Source of the DNA: CAZSDU01 sp963662525
Lineage (GTDB): Bacteria > Bacteroidota > Bacteroidia > Bacteroidales > FEN-979
Direction of reading: 5' to 3'
DNA: 64,000 bases
Assembly: GCA_963662525.1 (NCBI GenBank)
Contig: OY759717.1
Span: 930,001-994,000 of the forward strand
Positions 50,850 to 58,550 of this stretch are shown here, piece after piece. Under the pieces are notes generated by a model. It saw nothing but the letters and a program-made list of their open reading frames with translations. It was not told the DNA's origin and made no database searches. The translations under genes and the position numbers were made by a program. Position 1 is the stretch's first letter. Each line of letters starts with the position of its first letter.

Positions 50850-51450
50850 AAGGCTCCTTCTGTTTTTCTCCTTACTTTCAATGGCTTGCTCCGGGCAGAC
50901 CATATTCAAGATCAACCAGTATAATATCATTTATAAGGGCGACCTGATGCCCGTGATCACCCTCTTCACCAATTATCAGTTCAACCAGAAATTGAGTTTT
51001 ACGTCTTATTTTTACGTCACAGCCTACCCGAAAAACAGCTGGGGAGAAGGACTTTTCGGACTCACCTACACTCCGGTCAAATGGCTCTCCTTGGGATTTC
51101 TTGGCGGTTTCCAGTCGAACGAAACCGAACTATGGAGAGTTTCGCCCATTATCCTGATGAATTATAAAAAGTTCTCGTTTTTCGGCGCTTTTGAATTCGG
51201 AGGAAAACGTTACCGCTGGGATGCCATGGGCTTTTATTCTGTCAAGTCCTTCAAATTCGGAGGAGAATTTATACGCTATTACAAGATGTATGCGGCCGGC
51301 CCAAGAGTAGAGTTTTCCTTTCTGAAGAAACAACCCATCACCCTGTTTTACAGCGGACTTTGGGATTGGACCTACGGAAATTATGCCTCCATGTTTGGCA
51401 TCTATACTGCTTTTGGTAACTTCAGGAAAGCAGTCTTACCGGATGATTGA
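50842..51450 (+). CDS. Small outer-membrane beta-barrel-like protein
   Basis: The ATG at 50842 (MHKRLLLFFSLLSMACSGQTIFKINQYN) gives a normal signal peptide; the upstream in-frame ATG at 50797 would overlap the kinase by 53 bases and is rejected. The 202-residue mature form is rich in alternating aromatic strands (FSFFGAFEFGGKRYRWDAMGFYSVKSFKFGGEFIRYYKMY), typical of 8-10-stranded barrels. Its start overlaps the kinase stop by 8 bases, so it is probably co-translated and may transmit the signal from outside to the propeller kinase. No family recognised. Confidence 0.7.
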   Translation: MHKRLLLFFSLLSMACSGQTIFKINQYNIIYKGDLMPVITLFTNYQFNQKLSFTSYFYVTAYPKNSWGEGLFGLTYTPVKWLSLGFLGGFQSNETELWRVSPIILMNYKKFSFFGAFEFGGKRYRWDAMGFYSVKSFKFGGEFIRYYKMYAAGPRVEFSFLKKQPITLFYSGLWDWTYGNYASMFGIYTAFGNFRKAVLPDD

Positions 51451-51453
51451 CAA

Positions 51454-51474
51454 TGAAGAATGAAGAATGAAGAA
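51454..51474. repeat. 7-bp tandem repeat (TGAAGAA x3)
   Basis: Three perfect copies of TGAAGAA between the barrel-protein gene and the dehydrogenase gene. Simple sequence repeat; no function evident. Confidence 0.5.
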
Positions 51475-51488
51475 TTTAAAATCAGGAT

Positions 51489-52436
51489 ATGAAAGCTTTA
51501 TTTTTTGATGGTTCCCTGAAAATTATGGAAGTACCCAAACCCCGTCCCGGGAAAAATGAAGTACTGATCCGGATCATTTATTCGGCCATCTGCAATACCG
51601 ACCTCGAAATCGTCAAAGGATACATGGGATTTAAAGGGGTTCTGGGACATGAATTCGTGGGGAAAGTGGTTTCTTCCGAAAGTCCGCTGACAGGGAAAAT
51701 GGTAGTTGGAGAAATCAATTGTTCCTGCGGGTATTGTTATTTATGCCAGACCGGCCGGAAATCGCATTGCCCGAACCGCACGGTGCTTGGTATTGCCGGT
51801 CATCAGGGAATCTTTGCTGATTTTGTGGTCCTCCCGCTCGAAAACCTGCATGTGGTCCCGGAAGGACTATCCCCGGAAAAAGCTGTATTTACAGAACCCC
51901 TGGCTGCAGCAGTGGAAATCATGGAACAGATCAGCATCAAGCCTTCCAGCCAGGTATTCATCTTCGGAGCAGGTAAGTTGGGACTACTCATTGCACAGGT
52001 TTTCCGACTGAATGGCTCACCCTACACCTTGTTCGATATCAATCGTATAAAAGTCAGCCAGGCTGAAAAAATGGGTCTTAAATCCATGTTGTTAGGGAAT
52101 CTTCACCCGGAAGCAAAGGCAGAGGTTTGTATCGATTGCAGCGGTAGCCAGGAGGGAATTAAAACTGCCATGAGTCATCTTTATCCCCGGGGAAAACTGG
52201 TTTTAAAAACTACAGTTGCCGAACCTGAAAAAATTGACCTCAACCAGATCGTGATCAATGAGCTGGAGATCATCGGTTCACGCTGCGGGCCCTTTGAACC
52301 TGCCCTTCAGCTTCTTAGCCAGGGACTGGTCAATCCCGAACTCCTGATCTCAAAAGTGTTTCCGTTTAAAGACATCCTCAAGGCCTTCGATTATTCCCGG
52401 AAACCAAACAGCCTGAAAGTGCTGATCAAACATTAG
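51489..52436 (+). CDS. Zinc-binding medium-chain alcohol/sugar dehydrogenase
   Basis: 315 residues. The catalytic zinc site is in AICNTDLEIVKGYMGFKGVLGHEFVGKV (Cys, His, Glu), and the structural zinc loop is NCSCGYCYLCQTGRKSHC. A Rossmann fold (VFIFGAGKLGLLIAQVFRLNG) binds NAD(P). It resembles threonine- or sorbitol-dehydrogenase-type MDR proteins; the substrate is unclear. It lies downstream of the barrel gene on the same strand. Confidence 0.9.
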   Translation: MKALFFDGSLKIMEVPKPRPGKNEVLIRIIYSAICNTDLEIVKGYMGFKGVLGHEFVGKVVSSESPLTGKMVVGEINCSCGYCYLCQTGRKSHCPNRTVLGIAGHQGIFADFVVLPLENLHVVPEGLSPEKAVFTEPLAAAVEIMEQISIKPSSQVFIFGAGKLGLLIAQVFRLNGSPYTLFDINRIKVSQAEKMGLKSMLLGNLHPEAKAEVCIDCSGSQEGIKTAMSHLYPRGKLVLKTTVAEPEKIDLNQIVINELEIIGSRCGPFEPALQLLSQGLVNPELLISKVFPFKDILKAFDYSRKPNSLKVLIKH

Positions 52437-52501
52437 AAAGCTGGTGAGTTGGGGAGTTAATCCCCAAGGGATGAGTTTTTAGTCAGTCTGACGGCTGGCA
52501 A

Positions 52502-53683
52502 TTAATGTTTTATTAATTTCTTTATTGCAATTCCCTTGGGGTTCCTTGCTTTAATAATATAGATCCCTCCTGATAAGTTTGACAGATCCACTATGGTTGA
52601 AATATCATTGGTGGTTAATCTTTTTAGTAGTTGTCCCTCTATATTTAAAATTTCTATTTCGGATTGGCTTGGGCATTTAACAGTGATTTTTTCGGTAACC
52701 GGATTTGGAAAAACAGAAAGGTTTATCGGATTGTTCCCCTCATAAAAACCAGTGCTTGTGCAGCTTCGCAATGGAGCACTTACTGTTACATAGGATGAAT
52801 CAACGGTAATAATACGGTACGAACGATTAAATGCGGCGGCGGTTTGGATATAACGTGTGCTATCGGATCCGTTTTCAGTAATCACCTGACCAATTCTGTT
52901 AGCGACTACATTTTGGTGTTCGTGCCCATTAAGAACTATGTCAACATGATTTGAATCGCAGATATTCAAAAAATTGGTTCTGTTATTTGCGATTGAGCAG
53001 TCCTCAGGACTGTTGATCTCGCCTGTAAAAGGTGTACCATCAGAGTTTGTTCCGATGGCATTAACGGCAGGATGATGCATAACAATAATTTTCCGTTTGC
53101 TGCTGTTGCCGCGTAATATATATCTAAGGTAAGTGATTTGTTCATTTGACAGTCCCTTGCCTTTCTTATTCTCGGCAGTAATTGTAGAATCAGAACCCGA
53201 ACGAAGAAACACTATTACTGCAAGATTGGTCGTTATTGCATAATCCATGTCAGGGGTTAAAAATTTCTTATAATAGGTAAGCGTATCATTGGATACAGGT
53301 GGATTAACCAGGGCGACCCAATACTCATGATTTCCGGGAACAAAATAAATTGGGATAGTTCGGGCAGAATCAATAAAATAGTCACCAATGCCGGGATTGG
53401 TTAAAGTGGGTGGAAACAGGTACTGTGTAACAACAGGATACATGCCGTCAGGCGTTTGGTTGCCCACGTTTGAAATATCGCCGCTTACAGCAACAAAGGC
53501 CGGTTTAGGATTAAGGTTGGCAAATTCTTTAACATAACATCGAAAGTATTGAGCATTGGTATCACTTTCCTGGAAAGGAATGCTAGAAACATGCATATCG
53601 GAAAGATGAATAAAAGAGAACTGTGCAAAAGAGCTGAATGTAAAAATGTATAATATCAGGGAAAGTAAAATTTGCTTCTTCAT
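52502..53683 (-). CDS. Secreted metallophosphoesterase with type IX sorting domain
   Basis: ATG at 53683 (MKKQILLSLILYIFTFSSFAQFSF) is preferred over the ATG 69 bases upstream because it starts the signal peptide. 393 residues: calcineurin-like motifs FIHLSDMHVSS, VSGDISNVG, VPGNHEYW, VMHHPAVNA and LNGHEHQNV (about 25-290), then a C-terminal Por-secretion sorting domain (NLSVFPNPVTEKITVKC…LSGGIYIIKARNPKGIAIKKLIKH), which marks export by the type IX system. It starts an AT-rich island of minus-strand single-gene units. Substrate unknown. Confidence 0.9.
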   Translation of the reverse strand: MKKQILLSLILYIFTFSSFAQFSFIHLSDMHVSSIPFQESDTNAQYFRCYVKEFANLNPKPAFVAVSGDISNVGNQTPDGMYPVVTQYLFPPTLTNPGIGDYFIDSARTIPIYFVPGNHEYWVALVNPPVSNDTLTYYKKFLTPDMDYAITTNLAVIVFLRSGSDSTITAENKKGKGLSNEQITYLRYILRGNSSKRKIIVMHHPAVNAIGTNSDGTPFTGEINSPEDCSIANNRTNFLNICDSNHVDIVLNGHEHQNVVANRIGQVITENGSDSTRYIQTAAAFNRSYRIITVDSSYVTVSAPLRSCTSTGFYEGNNPINLSVFPNPVTEKITVKCPSQSEIEILNIEGQLLKRLTTNDISTIVDLSNLSGGIYIIKARNPKGIAIKKLIKH

Positions 53684-53864
53684 AGTTTCATATTTTTCTG
53701 CCGGCTTGTTTTGGGCAGTTGCTTTCATTTTATCATAATCACAATTTTGCATTTATAAAGTTTTTCCTTGAGCCACGGCTTTTGAAAATAATAGACCAAA
53801 GTTAAATTTTTTTATTTCAATCCATTAAAACAATATGTTGTGACATAATGACCTCCAACTTGAT

Positions 53865-53925
53865 AAATGCCTTTTACAGCCAGCCTCCTGATACCGCGCA
53901 TTGCTCGGCTGACGGATTGTTATAC
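53865..53925 (-). repeat. attC-like element A (partial)
   Basis: Located just after the 3' end of the minus-strand lipoprotein gene. It contains CGCATTGCTCGGCTGA (53897-53912), identical to the block in element B, and a GTTATAC box at 53919. The complementary half-box is not clear, so it may be degenerate. Position matches that of an integron attC site relative to its cassette gene. Confidence 0.5.
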
Positions 53926-53935
53926 CTCCTTAAAT

Positions 53936-54763
53936 TTATTTTTTCTTTCCAAATTTTATTTCATAACCAATTGTAGCTACAAAATAAATATGTTGAGGGT
54001 TACTAACCAGGTCTGATACCTGTGTATTGGTCACTTGGCCCAAAGTATAATGACCATAATACACTGGTGAATTGTTAATGGTGCTTGTGAAAATAGCTGA
54101 TAATTGCAGGAAAAGTTTACTATTAAACTGCACCTTGATAGCTGGTTCTAAAGCCAAGCCCCATGTATAGCGGAAATCTGAACTGCTATATGTTATAGTT
54201 GCATTATAGTCACCATCAGAGTCATCAATAAGGCTGTAATCATAATGATATTTGTCAAAATAATTGGCGCTTATTTTAATGGCAAATCCCAAATTTACTT
54301 TCTTTAATCTGTAAAAAAATGCTGGTTGTATATAAATCTTATGATAAGAGGTGTTACTATTTTGACTGAAATGTTTCCCATATTCTATCAAAGCTCCAAA
54401 ATCCAACGCCATTCTTGAAATATTTGATTGGTTAGTAAAATATCCATAACCCCCTTGAATTTCAAAATAGTTTTTATCATTGAAGTTCTTGTAATAAATA
54501 CCAGCAATTTCCCCACCAAATATGCTGGTAAAACAGCCATTTATTCCTGCATATAATCCAAATGTTTTCGAGAGGACGTAGTTTGATTGGATTTCATAGT
54601 GATTTACAAACAATGATAATTTCAAGTTTTTTTCCTTTTCTCTTTCAAAACAATTCAAGTTGGGAGATGTTCCAACATATGCTTTTTGGATTGTTGCAGT
54701 GCAGGATGATAAAAGAAGTCCAATCAGTATTGGACCAGAAATAGCTATGATTTTTCTCTTCAA
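53936..54763 (-). CDS. Outer-membrane lipoprotein with barrel-like domain
   Basis: 275 residues. The signal peptide has a lipobox (IGLLLSSC, Cys about 22), and the mature part has alternating aromatic strands (KNYFEIQGGYGYFTNQSNISRMALDFGALIEYGKHF…HIYFVATIGYEIKFGKKK) that suggest an outer-membrane barrel or beta-sheet protein. No family recognised. It is followed by attC-like element A and preceded by a group II intron remnant, and has lower GC than the core genome, consistent with a cassette gene. Confidence 0.75.
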   Translation of the reverse strand: MKRKIIAISGPILIGLLLSSCTATIQKAYVGTSPNLNCFEREKEKNLKLSLFVNHYEIQSNYVLSKTFGLYAGINGCFTSIFGGEIAGIYYKNFNDKNYFEIQGGYGYFTNQSNISRMALDFGALIEYGKHFSQNSNTSYHKIYIQPAFFYRLKKVNLGFAIKISANYFDKYHYDYSLIDDSDGDYNATITYSSSDFRYTWGLALEPAIKVQFNSKLFLQLSAIFTSTINNSPVYYGHYTLGQVTNTQVSDLVSNPQHIYFVATIGYEIKFGKKK

Positions 54764-54837
54764 TGTTAAGAGTTTTAATGAGGCATACGTGCGGTTTTTC
54801 GTTTTGATAAAAGATGGTCAACGCTTGATTGATAGAC

Positions 54838-55531
54838 TTAGTCGGGTCACGCCGGGGAGTTTCACCCCAGCGTTCCCACGGAACCGTACGTGAAAGTCTC
54901 CCTTCATACGGCTCTTCCTGTTCAATCACAAATGTAATAAGAACATTGTGGATGTTACCATTATCATTACAGATAATTGGCTGTGACATCGTTTCGTTGT
55001 AAGCAATCGTCCCATTTCTGGTTGTCGTTTATTTTGAAACTGAACAGGCTAAGCCCTTCGCTCCACCTCCATTACAGAGGCTTCATCACTACTACGACTT
55101 AGTCCGCCACCGCTATCTCGTGGCATCCCCCCACGACTGCATCCTTATTCAGTTAACAGTACGATAGTGACTTCCCTTGTTCCATACAAACGCCTGTATT
55201 GCCTTCCTGCCAGCTTTACCCCGGATGTCGTGTAACCCGAAATCAGGGCCCCTGTTGCACTTTGTCCCGGATACACACATAACTGCCCGGTTTTGACATC
55301 GTCTATTGCGGCTTACGAGGCTTCAGTAGCTGGTTTACTTAATTCAGCTCGACAATGATTACCTGCGAGAGTCTAAGCCCTCGCTTTTCCTTATCGTTCA
55401 CCACAAAGGGAGTTTCCGCCCAATGCAGCATAAGGTGGTTTGTAAACTGCTCCTGACAGCCGTTTACAGAAGTCCAATTCTCATTTCATGCTGGCAAGGC
55501 CGGCCAGTCGGTTCGCTTGACCTCCGCACAC
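54838..55531 (-). mobile_element. Group II intron lacking its reverse transcriptase ORF
   Basis: Read on the minus strand, the element begins with a GTGTGCGG 5' end at about 55531 and ends after a domain VI-like hairpin. Domain V is at 54881-54914 (GAGCCGTATG…TACGGTTC with a GAGA loop and a 2-base bulge). Domain I-type segments include GGAACAAGGGAAGT and TGGAGCGAAGGGCTTAG. Only a short open frame remains between domains I and V, where the intron-encoded reverse transcriptase and maturase would sit; about 1.7 kb appears deleted. It lies in the cassette-like island between two hairpin elements. Exact boundaries are estimated. Confidence 0.7.
54881..54914 (-). ncRNA. Group II intron domain V
   Basis: The 34-nucleotide hairpin has the AGC triad in GAGCCGTATG, a GNRA-type (GAGA) loop, a 2-base bulge and the closing TACGGTTC, as expected of catalytic domain V. 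It is followed by a hairpin with ACGC…GCGT stem of the domain VI kind. The preserved pairing suggests the RNA could still fold. Confidence 0.75.
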
Positions 55532-55606
55532 TTACACAATTTTCAAAGAGCCTTCCATCATTTGTACAGCATTTATTCCTTGTTTAAGGGAACAATTCAA
55601 GGCACA

Positions 55607-55667
55607 CACGTCTGGCCGCTAAATACAGCAAAGGCAAAGCCTTTGATAAGCAAAAATACGTTAGTTT
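55607..55667 (-). repeat. attC-like element, degenerate
   Basis: About 30 bases downstream of the 3' end of a small lipoprotein gene on the minus strand. It contains a perfect hairpin CAAAGGC-AAA-GCCTTTG (55629-55645) flanked by ACGT-containing arms (ACACACGT and ATACGTTAG). The outer boxes do not match the attC consensus exactly. Listed because of its position in the cassette-like order. Confidence 0.35.
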
Positions 55668-55699
55668 TGTTGCGGTTGCAGGCTTATTGGGTGCAGTTT

Positions 55700-56143
55700 T
55701 TATTGTTTCCTTATTCCATCGACAACATTAGTAGTCAATTTTCCATATTGCTCAGTACTGACCTCAATTATCATGGAAAGGTTATCAGTTCCGTCAAATT
55801 TACCCGTTGTAGAAATATCATAACTATAGTTTCCGTTTGCTGATGAAATATTTCCGTTATTATCAACTTTAACATCTACGGTCCCTAACATAAAAAAATC
55901 ATTCCTTAAATCTCCTTGAATTATTGTTCCATAGTTAATTCGTAAAGTGGATTTGTCAATTTCTGTAATAGTTCCTATTGAATTAATAATTGTATCCTTG
56001 GAAACCATTTTCGATTTTGAATAATCTGTTCCTTTCGTGCTAAATGAAAAATCACCTTCATATTTTTTCAAAATATCCTTACTGCATGATTGAAAGAAGA
56101 AAATTAAGCCGAGTAGGAATAAAAATGTTAGTTTTCTATTCAT
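55700..56143 (-). CDS. Small lipoprotein, unknown
   Basis: 147 residues. Signal peptide with lipobox (LGLIFFFQSC, Cys20), then a polar beta-rich domain (YEGDFSFSTKGTDYSKSKMVSKDTIINSIGTITEIDKSTLRINYGT). No family recognised. It follows a thioredoxin-like gene by 41 bases on the same strand and has the low GC of the island. Confidence 0.7.
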   Translation of the reverse strand: MNRKLTFLFLLGLIFFFQSCSKDILKKYEGDFSFSTKGTDYSKSKMVSKDTIINSIGTITEIDKSTLRINYGTIIQGDLRNDFFMLGTVDVKVDNNGNISSANGNYSYDISTTGKFDGTDNLSMIIEVSTEQYGKLTTNVVDGIRKQ

Positions 56144-56184
56144 GTGTCCATTTATTAAAATTGCTCCTTGGCAACTGTTAAACT

Positions 56185-56733
56185 TTAATTTTTCATATAT
56201 ATCGATAACTGTTTTATCAATCCTTTCACGTTTGAAGGTCTTTTAGCATCTCTATCCACAATTTCCCCGTTTTCGTTTATTATTGAATAGCGAGGTAGAG
56301 ATAATTTTCCTTTCATTATTTTTTCTGTTATGCCACGAAAAAATTCACTTCTTAATTGGACGTAGTAGTTGTAACCAACCAAATCATATTTTTCAACAAG
56401 TTTTCTCCATCTCTTCATACTTTGCAATATCAGCGCAGAATCTTGTTCTGTTTTTTCTAAAGCGATATATAGACGAATGATATTATTTGCTTTAAAAAAC
56501 GTTTCCAATTCCGGATCCTTTTTAAATTCTTCAAGACAGGATCCACACCATGATCCCCAGTAATCAACATAAATCAAATGGCCATGGAATTCATCAAACA
56601 AGTCATCCAAGGATTGAACTTGATTAACATATTGGATTCCTGATGATTCTTGTGATATGTCCCTTTGAGCAAACACCAAATTTGCAAAAAGAAGAAATCC
56701 AAATATGAATGTAGTTCTTATGAGTTTGTTCAT
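56185..56733 (-). CDS. Thioredoxin-like (TlpA-type) secreted protein
   Basis: 182 residues. An N-terminal signal peptide (FIFGFLLFANLVFAQ) is followed by a thioredoxin-fold domain with HLIYVDYWGSWCGSCLEEFKKDPELETFF, whose active site is C-G-S-C. The C-terminal LSLPRYSIINENGEIVDRDAKRPSN matches the TlpA/ResA ending with the cis-Pro region (SLPRY). It would act as a periplasmic thiol-disulfide protein. It is placed just after attC-like element B (reading on the minus strand), as a cassette gene would be. Confidence 0.88.
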   Translation of the reverse strand: MNKLIRTTFIFGFLLFANLVFAQRDISQESSGIQYVNQVQSLDDLFDEFHGHLIYVDYWGSWCGSCLEEFKKDPELETFFKANNIIRLYIALEKTEQDSALILQSMKRWRKLVEKYDLVGYNYYVQLRSEFFRGITEKIMKGKLSLPRYSIINENGEIVDRDAKRPSNVKGLIKQLSIYMKN

Positions 56734-56751
56734 TGTTTCGTTATAATGGTT

Positions 56752-56810
56752 GCTAACGTGCCGGCAGGCAGGGAAACCGCCCGCATTGCTCGGCTGAGGG
56801 TTCGTTAGGC
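56752..56810 (-). repeat. attC-like element B (59 bp)
   Basis: Exactly 59 bp, bounded by GCTAACG and CGTTAGGC, an imperfect inverted repeat. On the minus strand it reads GCCTAAC…GTTAGCA, matching or nearly matching the RYYYAAC and GTTRRRY boxes of integron attC sites. An inner pair (GCCG…CGGC) resembles the L boxes. It is placed about 40 bases after the HXXEE gene and 18 bases before the thioredoxin gene. Confidence 0.6.
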
Positions 56811-56849
56811 AATGTAGCTGTCATTTATTTGAATAAAATGTGAATTATT

Positions 56850-57443
56850 CTATTGGCGTTTTAATTTGCCCTGGCGGCTAGTCGTTTTATAGACCAATAA
56901 CCCAACTACCACTGCACCTGCCACCACGCAAAAAACCCAATCGTACCATTGAAAGAACGGAAGGGCTGTAAGGAATGTTACTGTACTAAGCGGCAGCAAC
57001 AAAATAGAATTTGTGATCAAACCAGGATTATAGGTAGGCTTATCGGGTTGAAAAATTATTGTATGCATTAAATTGTTTATCGTTAATTCAAATAACATCA
57101 TTGAAAAACCAACCCATGGTGCAATGTTAGCAAGAATAGCGCCGATTATTATCGCCGGCCATGCAATTATAATGTTTACCTGAAATACATAGCCTTCATC
57201 AAGTGGGTAGTTGCGATCGGTTCTGGAACCAAAAGGAGTTTTTAAATTGAAAAATTCTTTAAAACTTAAAGGGGATAAAACATACTCCTCAATTTCATGA
57301 ATCATTAAAAAGGGGAGATGAAGCCATAAAAGAAATTGATAAAAAGTCATAGAATCTCTAAAATAAATTAGAATGACTAATAATACTGGAGCAATGAACA
57401 AATTTGCGCTTTGCCAGAATCGATTAACTTTTTGAATATTCAT
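56850..57443 (-). CDS. HXXEE-domain integral membrane protein
   Basis: The ATG at 57443 has a strong Shine-Dalgarno AAAGGAGG, 5 bases upstream, which decides the start over a longer frame at 57530. The 197-residue protein has about five helices and the H-x-x-E-E motif (FLMIHEIEEYVLSPLSFKEFF, residues about 45-49) plus a second HTI-type segment (NNLMHTIIFQPDKPTYNPG), which define the HXXEE family of unknown function. Both neighbours are attC-like hairpins. A well-formed SD is unusual in this genome and points to foreign origin. Confidence 0.85.
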   Translation of the reverse strand: MNIQKVNRFWQSANLFIAPVLLVILIYFRDSMTFYQFLLWLHLPFLMIHEIEEYVLSPLSFKEFFNLKTPFGSRTDRNYPLDEGYVFQVNIIIAWPAIIIGAILANIAPWVGFSMMLFELTINNLMHTIIFQPDKPTYNPGLITNSILLLPLSTVTFLTALPFFQWYDWVFCVVAGAVVVGLLVYKTTSRQGKLKRQ

Positions 57444-57495
57444 AAAACCTCCTTTTAAGAATTTAAATTTAAAAAAAGATGAATTGTCAACATGA

Positions 57496-57604
57496 CAGCT
57501 ATATCGCCTAACCGTCTGTGTAGCCGCCATATGACGGTTATGGATCCCTAAATGATGTTGGTAGCATCAAAATGGGAGTGATAGCCGAAGTATAGCTGTT
57601 AGCA
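57496..57604 (-). repeat. attC-like element C (long)
   Basis: About 105 bp with a perfect 9-bp outer inverted repeat, ACAGCTATA (57496-57504) and TATAGCTGT (57591-57599), and an inner TAACCGTC…GACGGTTA palindrome. On the minus strand it ends with GTTAGGC (57512-57506), an exact GTTRRRY box, 63 bases before the HXXEE start codon. Together these features match a long attC site. Confidence 0.55.
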
Positions 57605-57740
57605 TTAGGTCATTTGAATAACAAATCTAAACAATATTCATATTTTTTTTCAGAATCTGAGAAAAAATATTTTGCCCTGTGTGCAACCATTTCCTCATTT
57701 TCATTGTTTCTATTTTATAAAAGCATAAAATACCTTCCCA

Positions 57741-58191
57741 ATGGTAAAAAACAGGAATAATATTCTGACCCTTGGACAAAGCGGAAAGTTTGGGGATATG
57801 GTTTTTCAGCTATACCCCCTTGCTGAAACGATGGAAGAAAAAAATCAGATCACAAAATGTTGGCGTTTACCAGATCGCTATCTGCGATTTCTCACATCCG
57901 CCCAGTCTGGATACAACCGAACTGATCAAAGAAACCGGCACATCCGATTACTCAATCATCATTAATGCCACAGACATTTTTAAGGTGAAGGATGTATCGG
58001 TTTGCATATTTACGACCGAAGGCGAAATTCTGGAAGAGGGTATTGCTTCCCTGCACAATTTCAATATCTGCTGGCGCTATATTATTCAGGATCCGGTGCA
58101 TATAATTCATGAATCCATCGTCGAAATAAGGATAGGGGATGTGCCGGGAAATATTACAAAAAAATATTTCAGGTTTTTTAAAGAAATTTGA
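57741..58191 (+). pseudogene. Decayed Bacteroidota hypothetical ('SRNNIxTxGxSGKxGD' family)
   Basis: Two overlapping frames hold different parts of one protein. The first (from 57741) has MVKNRNNILTLGQSGKFGDMVFQ, like the N-terminus of a hypothetical protein family common in Bacteroidota. The second (up to 58191) has VYQIAICDFSHPPSLDTTEL…DYSIIINATDIFKVKDVSVCIFTTEGEILEEG…IGDVPGNITKKYF, like its C-terminal half. The middle third is missing and the frames differ, so the gene has suffered a deletion and a frameshift. The family match is from memory of its motifs. Confidence 0.55.
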
Positions 58192-58294
58192 AAGTATTAT
58201 CGTATATTTATTGCTTCTTTGAACTCTTGAAGGATTGTTTTCACCCGATCCATCCTGATCTTTCTCACTTAGAGCTATTCAAATCATTCAATTT

Positions 58295-58415
58295 CTAAGA
58301 CTTCTCTATGCGCCGTCTAAGTGGTCTCTAAGTCCTCTCTAAGTCTTTTCTAAGGTTCATTCAATGTACGTTCAATATACATTCGATGTATGTTCGATGC
58401 ATGTTCGATATTCCA
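58295..58415. repeat. Eleven tandem 11-bp degenerate repeats
   Basis: Strictly 11-bp periodic: units such as CTAAGTGGTCT, CTAAGTCCTCT, CTAAGTCTTTT, then a switch to TCAATGTACGT, TCAATATACAT, TCGATGTATGT, TCGATGCATGT, TCGATATTCCA. Two unit types (CTAAG-N6 and TC(A/G)AT-N6) stay in register. It fills most of the 360-base gap between the decayed gene and the lipoprotein; the rest of that gap holds nothing recognised. Confidence 0.85.
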
Positions 58416-58550
58416 TGCATGTCCTGTACTGAAAATACCATACCGTTGGTCACCTTGTCACTTTCTTATCCTGTTACTAAAAAAAATTACCGGATTAAAA
58501 AAAAATCTTTTAATTTCGCATAGTACATTATTAAGAATAAACCAGCCACC

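Noticed and set aside
52449..52467. Hairpin TTGGGG-N7-CCCCAA between the convergent dehydrogenase and phosphoesterase genes
   Set aside because: A possible terminator, but the stem is only 6 bp and no directly adjoining T run follows, so it was not listed as a feature.
54645..54989. 114-residue minus-strand frame running through intron domain V
   Set aside because: The sequence is explained by RNA structure of the group II intron and by the start region of the lipoprotein gene; the translated product has no family features.
52502..57604. Integron integrase gene expected beside the cassette-like island
   Set aside because: No tyrosine recombinase motif or frame of suitable size is present in or near the island, so only a cassette array lacking an integrase can be proposed.
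58295..58415. Possible CRISPR array
   Set aside because: Units are 11 bp with no spacers between them and no cas genes are present; it is a phased tandem repeat.
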